Assembly: GCA_021825945.1 (NCBI GenBank)
Contig: JAKAFN010000012.1
Location: 1-46,093 of the forward strand
Reading direction: 5' to 3'
Length of the DNA stretch: 46,093 nucleotides
DNA from: Pseudomonadota bacterium
Lineage (GTDB): Bacteria > Pseudomonadota > Gammaproteobacteria > Burkholderiales > Burkholderiaceae_F
Shown here: one piece after another, positions 40,553 to 46,093 of the stretch
How positions within the stretch are numbered: the first letter of the stretch is position 1
Layout of the letters: every line of letters starts with the position of its first letter
Notes under the pieces: generated by a model
Told to the model about the DNA's origin: nothing
The model's input: only the letters and a program-made list of their open reading frames with translations
Databases searched by the model: none
Program-made: the position numbers and the translations under genes

Positions 40553-43500
40553 CCCGCCTGTGTCGGCTCCGCGCCGCCGAGACCGCGCCCCGGATCATCC
40601 GGTCCCGCGCCGTTGCGTCCGCGTGCGCCCCGGAACCGCCGCGCAAGGCGATCGAAGAACAGGTAGATCACCGGTGTCGTGAAAAGCGTCAGGATCTGGC
40701 TCAACGCCAGGCCGCCGACGATCGCGAGGCCGAGCGGACGACGAAGCTCCGAGCCCGTTCCCGTACCCAGCAACATCGGCGTTGCGCCCAGCATGGCCGC
40801 CAGGGTCGTCATCAGGATCGGCCGAAAACGCAGCAGCGATGCCTCGAAAATCGCATCCCGCGCCGACTTTCCCTGCCGGCGCTCCGCATCCAGCGCGAAA
40901 TCCACCATCATGATCGCGTTCTTCTTCACGATGCCGATGAGCAGCACGATGCCGATGATTCCGATCACGTCCAGGTCGTGACCGGCGAGCTGCAATGCCA
41001 GCAGCGCACCGATTCCGGCCGACGGCAGGGTGGACAGGATCGTCACCGGATGGATGTAGCTTTCATACAGCACGCCCAACACGATATAGACCGCGACGAT
41101 GGCGGCGATCAGCAGATACGCCTCGTTGGAAACCGATGCCTCGAACGCGGCGGCCGCCCCCTGAAACGTCGCGGTGATCGACAGCGGCAGACGCACCGCG
41201 CGCTCGGCGGCTCGGATCTCGCGCACGGCATCCGAGAGCGACGCGCCGTCGGCCAGATTGAACGACACGGTCACCGCCGGAAACTGGGCGAGGTGGCTGA
41301 TCGCCAGCGGCTCCTTGGTGACCTGCAAGGCGGCGATCGCGCCAAGCTGGACCTGCCCGGCACTTGCCGTCTGGCTGGGAAGATAGATGTCGCCGATCGA
41401 ACGCACGGTTGGAATCGTGGCGGGCTTCGCCACCAGAATGACGCGATATTGGTCGGCTTGCTGGAAGATGGTCGATACGATCCGCTGGCCCAGGGCATCG
41501 TAGAGCACGTTGTCGATCGTCGCAGGGGTGATGCCGTAGCGTGCCGCGAGTTGCCGGTTCACCGTGACCTCGACCGCAAGACCGTCATTGTCGAGATCGC
41601 TGGTCACGTCGGTGATCGAACGAATCGCCCGCATCCGCGTCAGAAGGGCGGGCACGTAGTGCCGGAATGCCTGCTCACTCGGCCCGCGCAGGATGAGGCT
41701 GTACTGATTTCGCGAAACCTGGGTGTCGAGCGTGAGGTCCTGTCCGGGCTGCAGATAGAGACGGATTCCCGGCACGCCGGCAGCCGCCCGTTGAATGCGG
41801 CGGGACACTTCCAGGGCCGTATCGTGCCGCTGTCCGGGGGGTCTGAGGTTGATGAGAAATCGTCCGCTATTGAGCGTCGGATTGATGCCATCGATCCCGA
41901 CGTAGGACGTAAGCGACGTGACATCCCGATCCCGCAGAATGATGTCTGCGAGCGCGGCCTGGCGTCGCGCCATGGCGGCATAGGAAACCGAGTTGTCGGC
42001 GACACTGATCCCCTGGATCACCCCCACGTCCTGGACCGGGAAAAGCCCCTTCGGAATACCGACGTACATCGCAAAGGTCAAGACGATGGTGAGCACCACC
42101 ACCGCGAGCACCATCGGCTGCCGATCGAGCACCCAGGACAGGGCGCGCGAATATGCCGCCAGGGTTCGATCGAAGACACGCTCGCTGAGCCGCTCGAACC
42201 GGCTGGGATGGCGCTGCGCCCGAGGCCGAAGGAGCTTGGCGCACAACATCGGTACGCCGCTCAGCGAAACCACCGCGGACAGCAGGATGGTCACTGCCAA
42301 GGTGACGGCGAACTCGCCGAAAAGCCTCCCGATGACGCCCCCCATGAAGATCAGCGGAATCAGGACGGCGATGAGCGAAATCGTGAGCGACAGAATCGTG
42401 AATCCGATCTGGCCCGCACCCTGGATCGCCGCCTCCCGCGGCGACATGCCGGACTCGAGGTGGCGAACGACGTTCTCGATCATCACGATCGAGTCGTCGA
42501 CGACGAAACCCGTTGCAATGATGAGGGCCATCAGCGACAGATTGTCGATCGAATAGTGCATCTCGTACATGATCGTCAGCGTTCCGATCAGCGACACGGG
42601 AACCGAGATGCTGGGGATGAGGGTCGCGGGCAGGTTGCGCAGAAACACGAAGATGACCGCGACGACGAGGGCCACGGCGAGCAGCAACTCCCGCGCGGCG
42701 TCGTGCACCGAGGCCCGGATCTCGCCGACGCTGTCCGACACGACCGTCACCCGCATGCCGGCGGGTAGCGCCGATTCGAGCTGCGGCAGGCGGCGCATGA
42801 TCTCGTCTACGGTGGCGATGACGTTCGCGCCCGGCTGCCTGCGCACGTTCAACACGATGGCCGGCTGGTGATTGAACCACGCGCCCCGTTCGACATCTTC
42901 CGGGGCGACGCGCACCTGCGCGACGTCCCGGAGGAACACCGGGGCGCCGTTCTGATACGCCACCACCGAATTCAGATAGTCCTTTGGATCGGAAATCTGG
43001 TCATTGGCATTGATCGTGTAGTCGAGTTCGGGGCCGTCGAAATTTCCCTTCGGCTGGCTGACGTTGATGTTGGCGAGATAGGTCCGCAGATCATCGATGC
43101 TGAGACCGTAGGCAGCGAGCTTCTGCGGATTGGCTTCGACGCGCACGGCGGGCACGTTGCCGCCGGCGGTGGTCACGAGGCCGACCCCCGGAACCTCGGA
43201 GATCTTGGTCGCCAGACGCGTGTTGGCAATGTCCTGCAGTTGCGTCAGCGACATCGACGGCGACGTCACTGCCAACGTGAGAACCGGCTGATCGGCCGGG
43301 TTGACCTTGGCGTAGATCGGCGGTGCCGGTAGGCCACTGGGGAGAAAGCTGTTTGCCGCGTTGATGGCCTGTTGCACATCCTGCTCCGCGACATCCAGGC
43401 TCAACGACAGGTCGAACTGCAGCGTGATGACGGAGGCGCCTTCCGAACTCGTCGAAACCATCTCCTGCAAGCCGGGGATTTCCCCGAGTTGCACCTCCAA

Positions 43501-43698
43501 CGGTGCCGTAACGGTGGTGGCCATCACGTCCGGGCTCGCTCCCGGATAGAAAGTCTGCACCTGGATCGTCGGGTAGTCGACGGTGGGCAGCGACGAGACC
43601 GGAAGGATCTTCATCGCAACGACGCCGACGAGGACGATGGCGATCATCAGCAGCGACGTCGCCACCGGCCGCATGATGAACAGGCGGGAGAGATTCAT
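40549..43698 (-). CDS. mdtB: RND multidrug efflux subunit MdtB
   Basis: Inner-membrane RND transporter subunit of 1049 residues, normal length. Closely resembles E. coli MdtB at LFIMRPVATSLLMIAI, the SSLPTVDYPTIQVQTFYPGASPDVM region and LSLDVAEQDVQQAINAA. The TM4 relay (FVVDDSIVMIENV) and TM10 Lys pair (IGIVKKNAIMMVD) are intact. With MdtC it forms the B2C trimer of a tripartite pump that exports bile salts, novobiocin and similar compounds in enterobacteria. It begins 21 bases after the mdtA stop and overlaps mdtC by four bases. Confidence 0.96.
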   Translation of the reverse strand: MNLSRLFIMRPVATSLLMIAIVLVGVVAMKILPVSSLPTVDYPTIQVQTFYPGASPDVMATTVTAPLEVQLGEIPGLQEMVSTSSEGASVITLQFDLSLSLDVAEQDVQQAINAANSFLPSGLPAPPIYAKVNPADQPVLTLAVTSPSMSLTQLQDIANTRLATKISEVPGVGLVTTAGGNVPAVRVEANPQKLAAYGLSIDDLRTYLANINVSQPKGNFDGPELDYTINANDQISDPKDYLNSVVAYQNGAPVFLRDVAQVRVAPEDVERGAWFNHQPAIVLNVRRQPGANVIATVDEIMRRLPQLESALPAGMRVTVVSDSVGEIRASVHDAARELLLAVALVVAVIFVFLRNLPATLIPSISVPVSLIGTLTIMYEMHYSIDNLSLMALIIATGFVVDDSIVMIENVVRHLESGMSPREAAIQGAGQIGFTILSLTISLIAVLIPLIFMGGVIGRLFGEFAVTLAVTILLSAVVSLSGVPMLCAKLLRPRAQRHPSRFERLSERVFDRTLAAYSRALSWVLDRQPMVLAVVVLTIVLTFAMYVGIPKGLFPVQDVGVIQGISVADNSVSYAAMARRQAALADIILRDRDVTSLTSYVGIDGINPTLNSGRFLINLRPPGQRHDTALEVSRRIQRAAAGVPGIRLYLQPGQDLTLDTQVSRNQYSLILRGPSEQAFRHYVPALLTRMRAIRSITDVTSDLDNDGLAVEVTVNRQLAARYGITPATIDNVLYDALGQRIVSTIFQQADQYRVILVAKPATIPTVRSIGDIYLPSQTASAGQVQLGAIAALQVTKEPLAISHLAQFPAVTVSFNLADGASLSDAVREIRAAERAVRLPLSITATFQGAAAAFEASVSNEAYLLIAAIVAVYIVLGVLYESYIHPVTILSTLPSAGIGALLALQLAGHDLDVIGIIGIVLLIGIVKKNAIMMVDFALDAERRQGKSARDAIFEASLLRFRPILMTTLAAMLGATPMLLGTGTGSELRRPLGLAIVGGLALSQILTLFTTPVIYLFFDRLARRFRGARGRNGAGPDDPGRGLGGAEPTQAG

Positions 43699-43719
43699 CG
43701 GCGCAAGGCCCGGCGGTCG

Positions 43720-44976
43720 TCAGGAAGCCTGCGTCGACGGATGCGGTGCGCCGACGGCCGATCCGGCGTCGCGCGTCGGCGCAGCCTCCGTCGCCGCTGC
43801 CGGCCGGATCTTCGCACCGTCGTGCAGGCGGTCCAGCCCGTCGGTCACGACCCGCTCTCCCGCCGCAAGGCCCGACCGTACGACCGTGTACCGCCCGTTG
43901 CCGGGACCGACCATGATCTTGCGCACCGATACCGTGTCATCGTGATTCACGACGAAAACGTAGGTGCCCGGAGCCCCCGTCTGGATCGCCGGAGTCGGGA
44001 CCAGAACCACGCCGTGCAGGGTGTCGATGGTCAGCGTCACGTTGACGAACTCGTTCGGGAACAGTGCCTCATCACGGTTGGGCACCATCGCGCGTAGCGT
44101 GAAGGTTCCGGTCGCCGTCGCCATCTGGTTGCTGATCGCATAGAGCGTCCCGGTGGCGATCTGTTCCTGGTCCTCGCTGTCGTAGATCGCGACCGGCAAT
44201 TTTGCGCCGGGTTTGAACCGCTGCACGACGTCACCCAAGATATTCTGTGGAATGCTGAACTCGACCGTCGTAGGCTTCATGGTCGTGACGACGACCAGTG
44301 CCGGCTGGCTCGATGCGGTGACGAAATTTCCGACGTCGACGAGGCGCAGTCCGACCCGCCCCGAAACCGGCGATGTGACATGGCAATAGATGAGATCCAG
44401 CTCGTACTGGGCGATGTTCGCCCGGTCGGTTTTCACCGCCCCTTCGTACTGCTGGACCAGGTACTTCTGGTCGACGTAGATCTGTTCGGCGATCGAGTGC
44501 GTGGCATGGAGGCGCGCATAGCGCGCCAGGTCGGCGCGGGCTTGGCCGAGCGCGGCAAGATCCTTGACCAGCTGTCCCTCGGCCTGCTCCTTGTCGATTT
44601 CGTACTGGCGCGGATCGATCTGGACCAGGAACTGCCCTTTCCGGACGTCCTGCCCCTCATGATACGCAACCTCGGTGATATAGCCGCTCAGCATCGGCAA
44701 CACCGTCACGGTGGTGATCGGCGTGACGGTGCCCAGTTCGTGCACCGTGACCGGCATCGACCCGAGTGTCGCCTTCGCGACGCCGACGACCTGCGCGGGC
44801 TCCTCGTGCTGGGGCGGCTTGTGATGCAGCACCCGCAGCGCCACGACCACCGCGACCGCCACGATCCCGATCGCCAGCCAACCAAGGCGCCGGCGTCCTC
44901 CCCGAAGGGGAACAACGGAGCTTGCCGCAGGCTCGCCCTGCGATGGGACTTCGGAATCCTGCATGATTCTCGACAT
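43720..44976 (-). CDS. mdtA: MdtA-like RND membrane fusion protein
   Basis: Periplasmic adaptor of 418 residues with an N-terminal membrane anchor (about 30-48). Signatures include MPVTVHELGTVTPITTVTVLPMLSGYI, the QFLVQIDPRQYEIDKEQAEGQL lipoyl/hairpin part, and YCHVTSPVSGRVGLRLVDVGNFV. The barrel and C-terminal LTIDTLHGVVLVPTPAIQTGAPGTYVFVV and GLAAGERVVTDGLDRLHDGAKI match MdtA/AcrA adaptors. ATG 44976 was taken as the start; ATG 44964, with a GAGAA box, is a possible alternative. It is the first gene of mdtABC-OMF and divergent from marR. Confidence 0.94.
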   Translation of the reverse strand: MSRIMQDSEVPSQGEPAASSVVPLRGGRRRLGWLAIGIVAVAVVVALRVLHHKPPQHEEPAQVVGVAKATLGSMPVTVHELGTVTPITTVTVLPMLSGYITEVAYHEGQDVRKGQFLVQIDPRQYEIDKEQAEGQLVKDLAALGQARADLARYARLHATHSIAEQIYVDQKYLVQQYEGAVKTDRANIAQYELDLIYCHVTSPVSGRVGLRLVDVGNFVTASSQPALVVVTTMKPTTVEFSIPQNILGDVVQRFKPGAKLPVAIYDSEDQEQIATGTLYAISNQMATATGTFTLRAMVPNRDEALFPNEFVNVTLTIDTLHGVVLVPTPAIQTGAPGTYVFVVNHDDTVSVRKIMVGPGNGRYTVVRSGLAAGERVVTDGLDRLHDGAKIRPAAATEAAPTRDAGSAVGAPHPSTQAS

Positions 44977-45275
44977 TCAACGGGAAAGGATGGGATCGGA
45001 GCGGCACACGCCGCTCCCCGCCGGCCGCGGGCCGGCAACTCCCAATTCGACCATCAACCGGCAAAAACGGAAGGCATTTTATGTCGCGGGCGGGGCCGCG
45101 TCTGTTACAAGGAGTAAGAGACCCCGAAAACCCTTCAGCGGCCCGGACAATTCGGGGAGTGCCGGAGGCAAAATCGCATCATTGCATGATAGATTTGTCG
45201 GGGCGCGGGATGGACCCTCGGAAGGTGCGTCGGATCCGACATGGATGCCATCCGCGGGTCGGGAAGGAGATGTTC
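44977..45275. promoter_or_regulatory. Divergent mdtABC / marR control region
   Basis: About 300 bases between mdtA (minus) and marR (plus). A palindrome ATCAT-TGC-ATGAT lies at 45178-45190, with a TAGATT -10-like box (45190-45195) on its right edge, so a repressor there would block marR transcription. A larger inverted repeat CCCCGAA/TTCGGGG (45122-45128, 45151-45157) lies further left. A GC-rich inverted repeat is near 45020. A clean mdtA promoter was not identified. Confidence 0.5.
45178..45190. promoter_or_regulatory. Candidate MarR operator
   Basis: Perfect five-base arms ATCAT/ATGAT around TGC, 86 bases upstream of the marR start and abutting a possible -10 box. Size and position fit MarR-family operators. 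It is different from the TTGCCTAGGCAA operator of the other marR gene in the window. Confidence 0.45.
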
Positions 45276-45764
45276 ATGGAAGGGAAAATGCCGCCACAGG
45301 ATGGCGCCCAATGCCCGCCGCGCCGGGAATCCCCCCTGGCGCTCGATGCGATTTTCCTGATCCGTCGCGCCCACCAGGTTGCGACGGCGCGATTCCAGGA
45401 ATCGTGTCCCGACACCATGATGACCCCGACCCAGTATGCGGTCCTCGCCGCACTGGGCCGGTGCGATGCGATCGGGCAGAACGAATTGGGACGCCGCATC
45501 CACCTCGACCGCGCAACCACCAGCATCGTGGTCCGCCTGCTGCGACGACGCGGCCTGATCTCGGCCGCCACGGACCAGGCCGATCGCAGGAGGACCCTCC
45601 TCCGCCTGACGGGCGCCGGGCGCACGCTGCTGGAGCGGATCCAGCCCTCCATCCAGCAAGCAAACGACGCGTTATTGTCGGCATTCAGCCCGCCCCAGAC
45701 CCGGCAGTTCTTCGACCTCCTCGACCGACTCACCGTCGGCGACCCGGGCAAGGCGCGCACCTGA
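45276..45764 (+). CDS. MarR-family transcriptional regulator divergent from mdtABC
   Basis: Winged-helix regulator of 162 residues from ATG 45276, six bases after an AAGGAG ribosome-binding site (a second ATG at 45270 sits directly on the site and is less likely). The DNA-binding part includes MTPTQYAVLAALGRCDAIGQNELGRRIHLDRATTSIVVRLLRRRGLI and the wing DQADRRRTLLRLTGAG. The C-terminal dimerisation helix follows. Its position opposite mdtA suggests it controls the RND pump and itself. A terminator lies at 45952-45983. Confidence 0.9.
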   Translation: MEGKMPPQDGAQCPPRRESPLALDAIFLIRRAHQVATARFQESCPDTMMTPTQYAVLAALGRCDAIGQNELGRRIHLDRATTSIVVRLLRRRGLISAATDQADRRRTLLRLTGAGRTLLERIQPSIQQANDALLSAFSPPQTRQFFDLLDRLTVGDPGKART

Positions 45765-45924
45765 GCAACGGCGCGTCAGGTTCCCGCGCATCGGACCGCG
45801 GCAGGCGCTGCCCCTCGGCGCGCGCCTCGGCCAACAACCGGTTCCAGTCGTCCGGGGGACGGCCCCTTTCCCGCATCTTGCGGAACACCCGGTAGGCGTC
45901 GTCGCCGCCGGAGCTCGGCGCCAC
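45730..45924 (-). CDS. Possible small protein of unknown function
   Basis: GTG 45924 opens a frame of 64 residues, convergent with and overlapping the marR end by 35 bases. The product is charged and helix-prone (DAYRVFRKMRERGRPPDDWNRL, then AEARAEGQRLPR). The order of charged residues looks protein-like. The frame is open further upstream but without a good start codon, and the AGGAG box is about 12 bases away. Coding potential is uncertain; no family recognised. Confidence 0.3.
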   Translation of the reverse strand: MAPSSGGDDAYRVFRKMRERGRPPDDWNRLLAEARAEGQRLPRSDAREPDAPLLRCAPCPGRRR

Positions 45925-45951
45925 TTGCCAAAACGGCTCCTGGGAATGGTT

Positions 45952-45983
45952 CGGCGGATCGGCGACGGATCCGCCGCTTTTTG
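45952..45983 (+). terminator. Rho-independent terminator, plus strand
   Basis: GGCGGATC/GATCCGCC stem (45953-45960, 45968-45975) followed by GCTTTTTG. It lies about 190 bases after the marR stop, the nearest plus-strand gene. Confidence 0.75.
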
Positions 45984-46005
45984 TATGTTTTTTCGCACGG
46001 GCGGA

Positions 46006-46036
46006 TAAAAAACGGCGGACCCATGATGGGTCCGCC
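46006..46036 (-). terminator. Rho-independent terminator, minus strand
   Basis: GGCGGACCC/GGGTCCGCC stem (46014-46022, 46028-46036) with a five-base loop; on the minus strand it is followed by a T6 run (46012-46007). It probably ends a minus-strand gene beyond the right edge of the window. Between 45765 and 46093 only the doubtful small frame and these two terminators were seen. Confidence 0.75.
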
Positions 46037-46093
46037 GCGTCGTATCGCGAAGGGGCCGCATTCGCGTCCCCCCGGCGCCAACCAAACCGCGGT

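Noticed and set aside
40978..42768. 596-codon plus-strand frame opposite mdtB
   Set aside because: Antisense shadow of an unmistakable RND transporter.
37205..45764. Heavy-metal (CzcCBA) efflux system
   Set aside because: The two different RND subunits in tandem, with MdtB- and MdtC-specific N-termini, identify a multidrug MdtABC-type pump instead.
45776..46081. 101-codon minus-strand frame through the terminator pair
   Set aside because: It runs through two strong terminator hairpins and has an Arg-rich, unstructured composition, so it is not credible as coding sequence.

Overview
The window is about 46 kb of GC-rich chromosomal DNA from a betaproteobacterium, most likely of the Burkholderiales type. 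The evidence is gene order: orn / Ste24-type M48 protease / rsgA, rpsP-rimM-trmD-rplS followed by a CobD/CbiB-family gene, and pilT-pilU next to yggS-proC. Species cannot be told from the sequence alone. No rRNA, tRNA, CRISPR array, prophage or complete mobile element was seen.

Layout. 1-303: end of a truncated IS5-family element. 382-3885: Mug-like glycosylase and oligoribonuclease (minus), then divergent M48 protease and rsgA. 3962-6902: ribosomal/tRNA-modification operon rpsP-rimM-trmD-rplS-cobD-like (minus) with a recognisable promoter. 6946-9641: three-gene minus-strand unit made of an SLC11/NRAMP-type transporter whose metal-site residues look magnesium-type, a 51-residue one-helix membrane protein, and a soluble PRC-barrel/MgtE-N/CBS protein. 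9818-13619: pilT-pilU (minus) and yggS-proC (plus). 13673-18396: marR, outer-membrane lipoprotein, emrA and emrB, with a palindromic operator inside the promoter. 18455-21847: DUF6502, DUF5666 lipoprotein and OmpR-type response regulator (minus), with a second lipoprotein plus an EAL protein divergent (21986-24682). 25036-27225: parvulin isomerase, thioredoxin-fold protein and SYLF protein. 27445-29122: MerR regulator with a textbook MerR-type promoter, a DgcZ-like diguanylate cyclase and a 29-residue membrane peptide. 29171-35768: methyltransferase and dienelactone hydrolase (minus), a secreted AcpA/phospholipase-C-like phosphoesterase, and an FGGY kinase coupled to an ArsP_1-type permease. 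35805-45764: mdtA-mdtB-mdtC-outer membrane factor (minus) with a divergent marR gene. The right end holds two opposed terminators and possibly one small gene.

Two complete MarR-linked multidrug pumps (MFS type and RND type) lie within 32 kb. Two c-di-GMP genes (one EAL, one GGDEF) each carry apparent losses of functional residues. The most original signal is the SLC11-like transporter / small membrane protein / MgtE-sensor cluster: it looks like an MgtE channel's cytosolic gating module transferred onto an unrelated magnesium transporter. Small genes at 8207-8362 and 29033-29122 were found by direct reading. All function calls rest on motif and family recognition by eye; no database search was run.
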